29,310 bases of DNA. Source: JAUXEH01 sp965602945 (GTDB lineage Bacteria; Acidobacteriota; Aminicenantia; Aminicenantales; Aminicenantaceae). Position numbers and translations under genes: made by a program. The notes under the pieces were generated by a model. It saw only the letters and a program-made list of their open reading frames with translations, made no database searches and was not told where the DNA came from. Shown here in pieces: positions 7,841 through 16,186 of the stretch (the stretch's first letter is position 1; each line of letters opens with the position of its first letter). The stretch spans positions 1 to 29,310 of the forward strand of contig CBFDBC010000016.1 of assembly GCA_965602945.1 (NCBI GenBank), written 5' to 3'.

Positions 7841-7869
7841 AGTATAAGCCAAACCCTGGAAAAGGTCAA
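7841..7869 (-). promoter_or_regulatory. Sigma70-type promoter for fusA
   Basis: On the minus strand, -35 TTGACC (7864-7869), a 17-base spacer and -10 TATACT (7841-7846) lie upstream of EF-G. The predicted start near 7834 gives a 5' leader of about 67 bases. Only one base of each hexamer departs from consensus, which fits a highly expressed translation factor. Confidence 0.65.
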
Positions 7870-7884
7870 GCCGGTGACCGGGAA

Positions 7885-8070
7885 TCAGACCTGTTCCAGC
7901 ACGATCTTGGTGATAGCCGAGGCCGGGTAGAAGATGTGCTGATCCTCCCGTTTTTCCTCATGCCCTTCTTTGAAAATGTCCTCACGCTTCATGGTGGCGT
8001 CTTCGTCGCCGTCGCAGATGAAGATCTTTTTATACCCGTCGCTGAAGAAAACCGTGAGATGAACGGCCAT
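7885..8070 (-). CDS. Small hypothetical protein, 61 aa
   Basis: A 61-aa protein starting MAVHLTVFFSDGYKKIFICDGD and ending in a Tyr-Pro-Ala-Ser-Ala-Ile segment (YPASAITKIVLEQV). The composition is highly charged, with an acidic/basic middle (DEDATMKREDIFKEGHEEKRED) between two beta-strand-like ends; there is no signal peptide or membrane segment. I do not recognise the family. The start at 8070 was chosen over an upstream in-frame start at 8133 because GGAGGG lies 6-11 bases before it and a promoter lies just upstream of it. The gene precedes fusA by 117 bases, which hold a separate promoter, so the two need not be functionally linked. Confidence 0.6.
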   Translation of the reverse strand: MAVHLTVFFSDGYKKIFICDGDEDATMKREDIFKEGHEEKREDQHIFYPASAITKIVLEQV

Positions 8071-8101
8071 GCTTGCCCTCCTGAGAGATTTACGCGTCCC
8101 T

Positions 8102-8130
8102 ATTGTACCGCACAGTGAAAGTTTGACCAA
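8102..8130 (-). promoter_or_regulatory. Promoter for the 61-aa protein gene
   Basis: Minus-strand -35 TTGGTC (8125-8130), 17-base spacer and -10 TACAAT (8102-8107) lie 32 bases upstream of the chosen start codon. This supports the short start at 8070 rather than 8133, which would lie upstream of the promoter. Confidence 0.5.
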
Positions 8131-8143
8131 CAAAGGTAAGTGC

Positions 8144-10564
8144 TCACTCCGTGCGGATCGAATCCACCGGGTCGGCCAGGGAAGCCCGCACGGCCTGGAA
8201 GCTCACAGTGGCCAGGGCGATCACCACGGCCAGGATCCCGGCCAGAAGAAAGATCGGCAGCGGCATCTTTATCCGATAGGCGAAATTGCCCAGCCAGTTG
8301 TGCATGACAAGGTAGGCCAGGGGCCAGGCGATCAGCCCTGCCAGCAGGACCAGGCGGATGAACTCCATGGACAGCAGGCGTACGATGCTGACCTCGGAGG
8401 CCCCCAGGACCTTGCGTATACCTATCTCCTTGGTCTTCCGCTCGGCCGTGAAGGAGGCCAGGCCCAGGAGGCCCAGGCACGCGATCAGGACCGCGAGCAG
8501 CGAGAAGGTCAGAAATATCCGGCCGCGCAGGTGCTCGGAGCGGTAAAGGCTGTCGAAGTCCTCATCCAGGAAAGAGTAGACGAACGGATCGTTGGGATAG
8601 ACCTGCTCCCAGGCTTCCCGGATGTCATCCAGCGCACTTTCGAAGTTCACGGGGGCGATCCTGGCCACCAGCTGCAAAAAAGCATCCGGATCGGGTGCGA
8701 TCAGGATAATCAGCGGCTCGATCCGCTGGTGCAGGGACTTAGCATGGAAGTCCTTGACCACGCCGACGACACGGCCCTGCCTGAAGCCCTGGATGGTGAT
8801 CCTTTTGTCCAGAGGCTGGCCTTCCCAGCCCAGCTGGCGCACCGCGGTCTCGTTCAGGATAAAAGCTTCTGCCGCATCCGTGGAAAAATCGAGGGAAAAT
8901 TCACGGCCGGCAGCCAATTCGAGCCCCATGGCCTGCACAAAATCATGGTCCACGAAGAAGGCTTCCATGGTGACCTCATTGCCCGCCTCGGCGCCCTCCG
9001 GCAGTAAAAGCATGATATTGATCAGCCCCCCGGGGACACTGTTGGTCCCGGCCAGGGCCAGCACATGCGGGCTCTGCAGCACCCGGTCTTTGAAGGTCAG
9101 GTAGATCTGGCGGGCCTGGGGATCTCCCATGGGGAGTACCACCGCCTGTTCCTTGTCAAAGCCCAGCACCTTGTTGCGGACGAAGTGGAGCTGCTGGTAG
9201 ACGACCCCGGTCCCGATGATAAAGACGATCGAGAGAGCGAACTGGAACACCACCAGGAATTTTCGCAGGCGGGCGTTGGCCCGGCCCGACCTGAGGGAGC
9301 CCCGGAAAACCGCCACCGGCTCGAACGAGGACAGGAAAAAGGCGGGATAGCTGCCGGAGAGCAGCCCCACCATAAGAGTTACGCCGATAAAACCCAGGAC
9401 CGCAAGGGGATTGCCGAGGCTCAGGGACAGCTGCTTGCCGGAGAGAGAATTGAAAAACGAGAGGAACACCATCACCAGCACCACGGCCAGGATGAGCGCC
9501 AGGAATGCCATCAGCAGAGACTCTCCCAGAAACTGGAGAATGAGCTGTCGTTTCTGGGCCCCGATCACCTTGCGCATGCCCACCTCCTGGGCCCTGGAAG
9601 CCGACCGGGCGGTGGACAGGTTCATGAAGTTGATACAGGCGATAACCAGGACAAAAATGGCGATCGCAGAGAAAATGTACACGTAGCGGATATCGGAGTT
9701 GGCACGGATCTCGGCCTCCAGGTTGGAGTGCAGATGGATCCGGCTCAGTGGCTGAAGCCGGGGATTGAACTGGACATTGATTCGGTTGAGGACCTCTCCC
9801 ATATATCTTTCTAAAAACTCGGGCAGCTTGTTTTCGAGCTCCTGGGGCGCGGTCCCTGCCCGCAGCCGGACATAGGTGTAGAGATCCGGGGCCAGGCCGC
9901 TCCGCCAGGTAAGATAAACGTCCCCTCCGTAGATGGGGATGACTCCGAGCGTGGAGATGGAAGCCAGGATATCGAAATCGAAGTGGGAGTGGTCCGGCAC
10001 ATCCCGCATGACACCCGTGATCTGGAAATCGTAGGCATTGTCCAGGCGCAGCGTCCGGCCCATGGGATCTTCGTCTCCGAAATACTTCTGTGCCGCCGTC
10101 TCGGTCAGGACCACGGTCCGCGGTTCCACCAGGGCCGTCTGCGGATCTCCCGAAAGCATGGGCAGGTTGAAGAACTCGAACACCGTATGGTCGGCGAAGT
10201 AGAAACCCTTCTCATGGAAGCGCTCATCAACGGCCTCGTTGCTCACCAGCCAGGACACCATAGGGGTTTTGAAGCGGACATAGCTCTCGACCTCAGGGTA
10301 ATCCTCGGCCAGCGCCGGACCCCAGGGAGGAGGCGTGCGTGCCACGTTCATCTCGCCGCGCTCCGGCGTCTGGACATCCAGGACGATGCGGTATATATCC
10401 TCATACTCCAAGGCATAGCGGTCGTAGCTGAACTCGTCCTGCACATAGAGCAGGATGAGGATGCAGCAGGCGATCCCGATGGCCAGCCCCAGCAGGTTGA
10501 TGAACGAATATCCCTTGTATCTTTTCAGGTTGCGCAGGGCGGTTTTTATGTAGTTCTGAAACAC
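8144..10564 (-). CDS. FtsX/MacB-type ABC transporter permease, double-module
   Basis: An 806-aa inner-membrane protein with two copies of the MacB periplasmic-core plus FtsX module. TM1 (GYSFINLLGLAIGIACCILILLY, about 20-45) is followed by a periplasmic domain and three TMs (about 290-410). A second TM and periplasmic domain come next, then three C-terminal TMs (about 685-800). RTASRAQEVGMRK-like text in the first module and KTKEIGIRKVLGAS in the second are the coupling-helix signatures of this family. It starts with GTG behind GAGGAG. No ATP-binding subunit is encoded nearby, so its ATPase must lie elsewhere. It follows the MMPL gene after a stem-loop. Such permeases act in mechanotransmission, lipoprotein or peptide export; the substrate is unknown. 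Confidence 0.88.
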   Translation of the reverse strand: MFQNYIKTALRNLKRYKGYSFINLLGLAIGIACCILILLYVQDEFSYDRYALEYEDIYRIVLDVQTPERGEMNVARTPPPWGPALAEDYPEVESYVRFKTPMVSWLVSNEAVDERFHEKGFYFADHTVFEFFNLPMLSGDPQTALVEPRTVVLTETAAQKYFGDEDPMGRTLRLDNAYDFQITGVMRDVPDHSHFDFDILASISTLGVIPIYGGDVYLTWRSGLAPDLYTYVRLRAGTAPQELENKLPEFLERYMGEVLNRINVQFNPRLQPLSRIHLHSNLEAEIRANSDIRYVYIFSAIAIFVLVIACINFMNLSTARSASRAQEVGMRKVIGAQKRQLILQFLGESLLMAFLALILAVVLVMVFLSFFNSLSGKQLSLSLGNPLAVLGFIGVTLMVGLLSGSYPAFFLSSFEPVAVFRGSLRSGRANARLRKFLVVFQFALSIVFIIGTGVVYQQLHFVRNKVLGFDKEQAVVLPMGDPQARQIYLTFKDRVLQSPHVLALAGTNSVPGGLINIMLLLPEGAEAGNEVTMEAFFVDHDFVQAMGLELAAGREFSLDFSTDAAEAFILNETAVRQLGWEGQPLDKRITIQGFRQGRVVGVVKDFHAKSLHQRIEPLIILIAPDPDAFLQLVARIAPVNFESALDDIREAWEQVYPNDPFVYSFLDEDFDSLYRSEHLRGRIFLTFSLLAVLIACLGLLGLASFTAERKTKEIGIRKVLGASEVSIVRLLSMEFIRLVLLAGLIAWPLAYLVMHNWLGNFAYRIKMPLPIFLLAGILAVVIALATVSFQAVRASLADPVDSIRTE

Positions 10565-10585
10565 GAGTTCTCCTCAAAAAGGGCA

Positions 10586-10608
10586 AAAAAGGGGCCTGTC
10601 CCCTTTTT
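10586..10608. terminator. AAAAAGGGG/CCCCTTTTT stem-loop: bidirectional terminator or REP-like unit
   Basis: A perfect nine-base inverted repeat, AAAAAGGGG (10586-10594) and CCCCTTTTT (10600-10608), flanks a five-base loop. It can act as an intrinsic terminator on either strand because each arm ends in a T-run. Here it would separate the MMPL gene from the downstream permease gene. The GGGGACAGGCCCC core resembles widespread REP-type sequences associated with REP transposases; that reading comes from memory and is not proven here. Confidence 0.55.
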
Positions 10609-10668
10609 GTTCCTTTGTTCCCACGTTCTACTCTGCCACCTTGTATAACGTACGAGCACTCGGAAAGT

Positions 10669-13395
10669 TCAGAGTTTTCGCTCCAGGAAACCGATGATGC
10701 CGGAGAGAAAGAGCACGGTCGTCAGGAAGCAGGCACCCACGCCCAGGAAGAGCGCCCCTCCCAGGTGGGCGAAACCGCGCCAGATGGAAAAGACCAGGGA
10801 TCCGAAGGCCAGCATGGTGGTCAGGGAGGTCAGGAGTACGGCCTTTCCGGTGCTGGAAAAAATCACCCGGAGTTTCCCCTTGCCCTCGGCCTGCCACCTG
10901 TGGACGATGTGCACCCCGTCGTCGATGCCGATGCCCAGGATCATGGGGAGCCCCATGACATTCATGACGGTCAACTGCATCCCGGACAGTTTCATGAGCC
11001 CGACCATCCAGAACACGCCCGCGGCCAGCGGGATCATGGCCATCAGGGCATAGCCGGGGCTGCGGAAGTCCACCCACAGCAGCAGGAACACGATCCCGAG
11101 CGTCAGCAGCACGGCTTTCTGGCCGTCCTGTCCGATGACCTCGATCAGGGCGCGGAACACAGGAGGCATGCCGGTGGCCCGGTCACTTACCCGCTCCAGG
11201 TCGCCCACAAAGCGCTTCAGGAAAGGCGCGTCCGCCCACACGTTGCCAGCCGGAAACACCGAGATCAGGAACTGATCGCGCCGTTCATTGCTGTAGCGGT
11301 CGAGGATGGACTCCGGCAGGTCTGCCTGCTCTATCCCCGGAGTTTCGGTCATCCGGACCACCGAATCCCGGAAATATAGTGCGAAAGCCTGTTGAAAACG
11401 GGAGAGCCCTGCTGTGAGCGAGGAAGGATCTCCTTCTGCAATCTCGGCGATCAGCCGGCGGACCTGGCTGTCGGACTCCGGTCGGTCTGGATCCCCCACC
11501 AGGGCCGTGCACTTTGTGTCCACCTTGTCCTGGCCGCCGAGGAAGGCCATGTCCTGCATCTCCATGACATTCATCTCCAGCCTCTCGATCTCGGCCTTGA
11601 TGCCCCCGATCTCGCCCTGCACGACCGCTTCACCTACCACCCGTGAACCGATCGTTTCCCCGATCCCACGGATGTGAGGCAGGCGCTGCTGCTGCTGAGC
11701 CGGTGAGGGCAGGTATAGGGAGATGTCCTCGCTCATGGCGACCGATCCGACCTCCCGGTACTGCTCGGCGATCTCCCGGGACTGGTCCACATCGTCTGTC
11801 AGGACGAGCGCATAGTCCATGCCCATGTCGAATTTTTCTAAAATCACATCCTGCAGCAAAACCGATGTCAGGCCCTTGGGCTCCATGTTCATATAGTTGT
11901 GGTCGAAGGTGATCCGCATTGCGGACCACACAAAGACCAGCGTCAGTGCCAGCCCGCAAGCCAGCGTGAACACATAGTGCTTTCCCAGCCAGGCGGCCGC
12001 ATCCCCCAGGAACCGGAACGTGATGTCTCTCTTGACCGATGGCACGATGTCTGGCGTCTTTGCGCGTTTTTTCTCGAGGCGACGTTCACGGAACACCAGG
12101 AGCACGGGCAGGAAGAGCAGGGTGGCCAGCAGGATGGCCAGGAGGCCGGATCCCGTCACCAGGCCCATCTCCTTCATGCCCCGGGAGTGGCTTATGATCA
12201 GTGTGAAGAATGCGCAGGCCGTGGTCAGGGCCCCGGTGATGACACCCTTCCCGCTCTTGAGGAAGGTCTTTTCCAGGGCTTCGCCGATGGAATCGCCCGC
12301 CGCCCGCCACTCCGTGAATCCGGAGATGAGGTGGATGGAGAAGTCGATCCCCAGGCCCAGCAGGATGACCGCCATCATGGAGGTCATGATGTTGAGCTGG
12401 CCCACGACCAGAGCGGCCGTCCCCACTGCCCAGATCAGCCCGACCAGAAGGTTGGCCACTGCCAGGAGAGGAGCCACCCACATCCGGAAAGAAAGCATGA
12501 GCATGAGCAAGATCGCCACCACAGCGATGACCGTGGTGTAGCCCAGGCTCTGTTCGGAATAGACCATCTCGTCCCGCCCGACGGCGATGAAGCCGGTCAG
12601 GCCGGCCTCGACATCGGGAAACTCGCGGGCTAGCTCTCCGTCCAGGATCTCCTGCACCATGTCCGTTCCCTCCACCAACATTTCGGTGTCAAGCATAGTG
12701 AAGTTGGGGATGGCATTGAGAATGAGCGCCTGCTTGTCATAGGAGAGGAAGTAGGGATCGCCGATCAGGAGCCTGTCCGCCACTTCCTGGATTTCCTCCT
12801 CCGTCAGGGCCTCTCCCCGCGCAGCCTTGTGAAGAGCTCCAACCAGCCCCTGGATCCCGTCCAGGAATTGTACGGCCTGGTCCTCCTTTTCTCGTGTGGA
12901 GAGAGATTCCTGCTGCCCCACATATTCTTTTTCCATGGCATTGTTCAGGTTGACGAGCAGCCCCCCCAGGTTGGGATCGAGGAATATGTCCTGGATGTTC
13001 TCCAGATCCTTTTCCTTGATGAGCAGCAGCCCGTGGTCCTTCATGAACTCGACTTCCCGCTTGTAATCCACCCGGCGGAAGAGGTCCATCTCCCTCTCGG
13101 CGTCATAGGCTGCAAGGATCCGCGGAGCCAGGGCATCGGCATAGGACTTTATGCGCTCCTCCTCGCCCTGGACCACCACCACCAGGCTGGTGGCGGACAC
13201 GAACTCGTCGATGATACGGTTGAACTGTACTGTGCGTCGGTCTCCCGTGGGCAGGAGGTCGGACCAGCGCATGGTCACCTCCAGATGCCCCGCCGCAAAG
13301 CCGAGGACCAGGGACAGGAGCAGCACCAGGGCCAGCATCCGCCAGGGATGAGCCGCATGCCAACAGGCCAGCTTTTTCAGGAATCGTTCTCGCAT
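10669..13395 (-). CDS. MMPL/RND family transporter (COG1033, HAE3-like)
   Basis: A 908-aa proton-driven inner-membrane exporter of the RND superfamily. An N-terminal TM (MLALVLLLSLVLGFA) leads to a large periplasmic domain and a block of six TMs around residues 280-450. The layout then repeats, with a second TM block in the last 170 residues. LGLGIDFSIHL (about 345) and ILGIGIDDGVHIVH (about 820) are the paired Asp-containing TM4/TM10 motifs expected for proton relay. The start at 13395 was chosen because an upstream in-frame start at 13473 would overlap the barrel gene, and AGAGAG precedes 13395. It lies in one operon with a TetR regulator, a LolA-like protein and a beta-barrel, suggesting export of lipids or hydrophobic compounds to the outer membrane. 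Confidence 0.9.
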   Translation of the reverse strand: MRERFLKKLACWHAAHPWRMLALVLLLSLVLGFAAGHLEVTMRWSDLLPTGDRRTVQFNRIIDEFVSATSLVVVVQGEEERIKSYADALAPRILAAYDAEREMDLFRRVDYKREVEFMKDHGLLLIKEKDLENIQDIFLDPNLGGLLVNLNNAMEKEYVGQQESLSTREKEDQAVQFLDGIQGLVGALHKAARGEALTEEEIQEVADRLLIGDPYFLSYDKQALILNAIPNFTMLDTEMLVEGTDMVQEILDGELAREFPDVEAGLTGFIAVGRDEMVYSEQSLGYTTVIAVVAILLMLMLSFRMWVAPLLAVANLLVGLIWAVGTAALVVGQLNIMTSMMAVILLGLGIDFSIHLISGFTEWRAAGDSIGEALEKTFLKSGKGVITGALTTACAFFTLIISHSRGMKEMGLVTGSGLLAILLATLLFLPVLLVFRERRLEKKRAKTPDIVPSVKRDITFRFLGDAAAWLGKHYVFTLACGLALTLVFVWSAMRITFDHNYMNMEPKGLTSVLLQDVILEKFDMGMDYALVLTDDVDQSREIAEQYREVGSVAMSEDISLYLPSPAQQQQRLPHIRGIGETIGSRVVGEAVVQGEIGGIKAEIERLEMNVMEMQDMAFLGGQDKVDTKCTALVGDPDRPESDSQVRRLIAEIAEGDPSSLTAGLSRFQQAFALYFRDSVVRMTETPGIEQADLPESILDRYSNERRDQFLISVFPAGNVWADAPFLKRFVGDLERVSDRATGMPPVFRALIEVIGQDGQKAVLLTLGIVFLLLWVDFRSPGYALMAMIPLAAGVFWMVGLMKLSGMQLTVMNVMGLPMILGIGIDDGVHIVHRWQAEGKGKLRVIFSSTGKAVLLTSLTTMLAFGSLVFSIWRGFAHLGGALFLGVGACFLTTVLFLSGIIGFLERKL

Positions 13396-13420
13396 GATGT
13401 TCTCTCTTTCACATCTCAGA

Positions 13421-14623
13421 TCAGAAATAGACACGGAGCCGCAGCAGCCCTCCGTGGCCCATGTTGGATCCATAGGCCTTACCCTCCGAGCCGATGCTGA
13501 AGCTCAGGTAGGCAAAGAGCTCCACATTGTCGGAGAGGGAATACATGACCGTGGGGGCCAGGGATATTGAACCGTCCGAGAGGCTCAGGACGTTCTGCAG
13601 CCCGAGGCTCAGGAGGTCGGTGGCCGGATGCTGGGCGAAGGCATAGAGCTGATCCCTCGAGACAGCCTTCTGCTCGGCCGTGAAGAACCGCATCCAGTCG
13701 TTCAGGTCGTATTCCCGGAAGTCGGATTTTCCAAGGGTGTTGCGGTAGTACTCCGCCATGACATAGGTCTGAGAGTCGAAGGTGTAGTCTCCCCCGACCA
13801 CGAGCTCATAAAAATCGTCGGTCCGCTCCATCCAATTGTAGGCGAACTCGGCCCAGACACCGAGCCCCAGAAGTTCGCCGACGGCGCTGCCGCCCAGGAG
13901 GCTCCGCTTGCCGGGCAGGGCCACGAAATTCTGGGCCTCGGGATCGAAACGCGTGTAATCATGGATCACCCAATAGGCCTCGATGAAATCCAGCATGAGA
14001 TCGAAGCGGCCCAATCCGGATTTGACCTCGAACAGTTTCCCGGATTCCGTCCAGGTCGACTCGGGAGAATACAGGGCCATGACCGTGGAGCGGCCGCCCA
14101 CCGGCACATCCACGCGCACAGCGTTGTGTCCCGGCTGCTCATAGGTGGGATCCAGCACGTCCTTGGTGTTGAATATGTCGGTGGGATTCCAGACATACCC
14201 TGTCCCGAGCGAAATCTGCTGCTTCCCGGCTGTGAGGTCCCATCCCGAGAAGCTGAGCCTAAGGAAGGCGTTGTCGAGGAAGATCTCGTTCTCGTACGGG
14301 ACGATATACAAAGACCGGGCAGGCTCGGGCACCCCATCCACGATGTCGGACGAGAGGAAGTCGAGCACGTTCCACTGGGTCTTGCCGTGATAGGTGATGA
14401 AATCGAAGTTTGCGGCGAAGGTGACATGCTCGGAGAACGCATACTTGAGGTCGACCCTCAGCTTGTTTGTAAAGAGCTGATAGTAGGCGCGGTTTAAGGT
14501 CGTCCCCATGTACTGGGGTTCGTAATAGCCGAAGATCTCGAGCTTTTCCTGCATGAAAGCAGGCAGGGCCAGGGCCGTGAGGCACAGGGCCACGAGGCAG
14601 AGCCGGGATCTCCAGCCTCTCAT
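13421..14623 (-). CDS. Outer-membrane beta-barrel protein
   Basis: A 400-aa protein with an N-terminal signal peptide (MRGWRSRLCLVALCLTALALPAF). It continues with alternating aromatic/polar strands such as LEIFGYYEPQYMG and LRVDLKYAFSEHVTFAANFDF, and ends in a terminal strand GLLRLRVYF whose last residue is Phe, the classic outer-membrane insertion signal. I do not recognise a named porin family; it resembles the DUF1302-like barrels found beside MMPL transporters. Its ATG overlaps the stop of the LolA-like gene (ATGA), so the two are translationally coupled, and it is followed by the MMPL gene after 25 bases. It probably forms the outer-membrane part of the same system. Confidence 0.8.
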   Translation of the reverse strand: MRGWRSRLCLVALCLTALALPAFMQEKLEIFGYYEPQYMGTTLNRAYYQLFTNKLRVDLKYAFSEHVTFAANFDFITYHGKTQWNVLDFLSSDIVDGVPEPARSLYIVPYENEIFLDNAFLRLSFSGWDLTAGKQQISLGTGYVWNPTDIFNTKDVLDPTYEQPGHNAVRVDVPVGGRSTVMALYSPESTWTESGKLFEVKSGLGRFDLMLDFIEAYWVIHDYTRFDPEAQNFVALPGKRSLLGGSAVGELLGLGVWAEFAYNWMERTDDFYELVVGGDYTFDSQTYVMAEYYRNTLGKSDFREYDLNDWMRFFTAEQKAVSRDQLYAFAQHPATDLLSLGLQNVLSLSDGSISLAPTVMYSLSDNVELFAYLSFSIGSEGKAYGSNMGHGGLLRLRVYF

Positions 14624-15393
14624 TTCTTGAGCGCCCTTTCCGTGAACATGCTGTCCTCGAGCGGCAGGTCGTAGCGCACCTCCAGGAATTCCATCTCTGA
14701 CCGCGTATTGTCGTTGAGGTTGGACATGACCATCTTGAAGGCCGTTGGCCGGCCGTCAACGTCCCGGATGTCGCTCTGCATGAGCTGTTTCCACAGGCGC
14801 TCCGGATCCTTGTCGTCATAGTAATCGATAGACAACGGGAAGAAGTTAGCCTTGATGACACGGATGACCAGCCGGGAATATGCGATGTCGCTCTCAGGCT
14901 TACGGGTCAGCTCCAGCGTGAAGCAGTCGAACCCCTCCGCCTTCGTGTCATCCAGGCGTTTGGCCGTGTAATCCTCGATAAAGGCATCCCCGCTGCCCAT
15001 GTCCTCGTAGGAAAAGTCACTGCCCTGCATCTTCTGCTTTTTGGCATGGGATGCCAGCTTGCGTACACGCTGCGTACGCGGGAAGAACGACCAGATGTCG
15101 TCGGCATGGTTCAGCATCAGGATAGCCTGCCCCTTGACTCGTGAGGGCTCCAGGTAACGGACCAGGTTCTTCTCGCCCTTGTTCTGGCTCCAGGATTCGA
15201 AAACGAACGTGCGCTGGTCTCCTGAGGTGGTGACGATGGTCAGCCGGGATTTGGAATGGGAGGTCTGGGGGGTGAAGACCTCGTTGGCCTTTTGTATGAT
15301 GTCATCTCCGGTCGGGACGGCTTCCTGTCCCCACAGCGCCAGGGCGAGTAGTAGGCACGCAGCGAGCAGGGATCCGTAGCACTTAGTCTTCAT
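14620..15393 (-). CDS. LolA-like outer membrane lipoprotein-sorting protein (COG2834/PF17131 type)
   Basis: A 257-aa periplasmic protein with a signal peptide (MKTKCYGSLLAACLLLALALWG) and a LolA/LolB-like half-barrel fold. Typical segments are GEKNLVRYLEPSRVKGQAILML, DDIWSFFPRTQRVRKLA and GSDFSYEDM, the signature of the group usually encoded next to MMPL transporters. Proteins of this group are thought to shuttle lipids or lipoproteins across the periplasm in a hydrophobic pocket. The gene starts at 15393 behind AAGGAG, overlaps the TetR stop by 11 bases, and overlaps the barrel start by four bases. This tight packing supports one functional unit with the barrel and the transporter. Confidence 0.88.
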   Translation of the reverse strand: MKTKCYGSLLAACLLLALALWGQEAVPTGDDIIQKANEVFTPQTSHSKSRLTIVTTSGDQRTFVFESWSQNKGEKNLVRYLEPSRVKGQAILMLNHADDIWSFFPRTQRVRKLASHAKKQKMQGSDFSYEDMGSGDAFIEDYTAKRLDDTKAEGFDCFTLELTRKPESDIAYSRLVIRVIKANFFPLSIDYYDDKDPERLWKQLMQSDIRDVDGRPTAFKMVMSNLNDNTRSEMEFLEVRYDLPLEDSMFTERALKK

Positions 15394-16003
15394 CAGGAGT
15401 CTCCTTTTTGAGGCCGTATATGATCAAATCGGGCAGGGCCTCGACGGCCGCCTTGATGTCAAAGGCAGTCCGGTCGGCAATCCACTGGACCAAAAGGCCG
15501 TCTATGGTCCCCAGGAGGACCGAAGCCGCGATACGGGTGTCCACGGGCCGGATGCATCCGGCGGACACACAGTCATCCAGGAGCTGCTCCACTACGGACC
15601 GGTATTCCGCATACAACTCGGCCAGGTTTAACGTCAGGGCCCCCTTTTCCTCCCGGATGCCTTCGGCCCAAAAGTCCAGCACGACGCCTATGAAGCCCAT
15701 GAACTCGCTTTCCAGGACATCCGCCCATCCAAAAAAATAGGCCATGAGCTTATCCAGGGGATCCGTAAGCGTCGATACCCGACGGCCGATCACTTCGCCC
15801 ACGTGCTCCATGAAATAGCGGAAGCCGGCCGAGATGATCTCGTCCTTGCTCTGGAAATACTCGTAGACCGTTCCCTTGCCGATCCCGGCCTTCTCGGCGA
15901 TGTCGGCGATCTTGGTGTTCTTCACTCCTCTCTGGGCAAAGACGCGGATCGCCGCATCCAGAATCTGGCTGCGCTTCTCCTTCTTATCGATGATCTTAGG
16001 CAT
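15383..16003 (-). CDS. TetR/AcrR family transcriptional regulator
   Basis: A 206-aa repressor. RSQILDAAIRVFAQRGVKNTKIADIAEKAGIGKGTVYEYFQSKDEII (about 11-57) is a textbook TetR helix-turn-helix domain. The C-terminal helical domain would bind the ligand and dimerise. The start at 16003 was chosen over 16078 because the longer form would be read through the promoter and operator, and GAGAAG precedes 16003. It is the first gene of the TetR-LolA-barrel-MMPL block. An 18-bp palindrome carrying the GACCGGTC core common in TetR operators lies at its transcription start, so it most likely represses its own operon. The inducer is unknown. Confidence 0.93.
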   Translation of the reverse strand: MPKIIDKKEKRSQILDAAIRVFAQRGVKNTKIADIAEKAGIGKGTVYEYFQSKDEIISAGFRYFMEHVGEVIGRRVSTLTDPLDKLMAYFFGWADVLESEFMGFIGVVLDFWAEGIREEKGALTLNLAELYAEYRSVVEQLLDDCVSAGCIRPVDTRIAASVLLGTIDGLLVQWIADRTAFDIKAAVEALPDLIIYGLKKETPDED

Positions 16004-16025
16004 GGTCTTCTCAGGTATTCGCACA

Positions 16026-16043
16026 TGACCGACCGGTCGGTCA
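16026..16043. promoter_or_regulatory. TetR operator: perfect 18-bp palindrome
   Basis: TGACCGACCGGTCGGTCA is identical to its reverse complement. It begins at the predicted transcription start of the TetR gene, immediately after the -10 box, so a bound repressor would block initiation or clearance. The GACCGGTCGGTC wording recurs in operators of AcrR/TetR-type regulators. Binding by this particular TetR is inferred from position. Confidence 0.8.
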
Positions 16044-16049
16044 ATATTA

Positions 16050-16078
16050 AATATATTCCCATATCCCCTGTTTGTCAA
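16050..16078 (-). promoter_or_regulatory. Strong promoter of the TetR-LolA-barrel-MMPL operon
   Basis: On the minus strand, a perfect -35 TTGACA (16073-16078), an exact 17-base spacer and -10 TATATT (16050-16055) direct transcription into the TetR gene. The predicted start near 16043 coincides with the edge of the 18-bp operator, and the leader to the start codon is about 40 bases. Confidence 0.75.
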
Positions 16079-16124
16079 TCATAATATTCTATTCAGGGCA
16101 GATTTTCCTACTTCATCGCCGGTG

Positions 16125-16153
16125 TTGCAAATCGAACTTTCATGGCATAGAAT
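16125..16153 (+). promoter_or_regulatory. Promoter of the isomerase-like / Gfo-Idh-MocA gene pair
   Basis: Plus-strand -35 TTGCAA (16125-16130), 17-base spacer and -10 TAGAAT (16148-16153) precede the Tat-exported isomerase-like gene. Transcription would start near 16160, giving a leader of about 27 bases that contains a perfect TAAGGAGGT ribosome site at 16174-16182. Confidence 0.6.
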
Positions 16154-16186
16154 GCTCGTGTGTCAGACGGTCTTAAGGAGGTCCTC

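Noticed and set aside
7870..7880. CCGGTGACCGG inverted repeat as a terminator after the 61-aa gene
   Set aside because: Only a one-base loop and no T-run.
7012..8118. 368-aa plus-strand ORF opposite fusA and the 61-aa gene
   Set aside because: His/Asp-rich antisense shadow with no recognisable domain; it overlaps an unmistakable EF-G.
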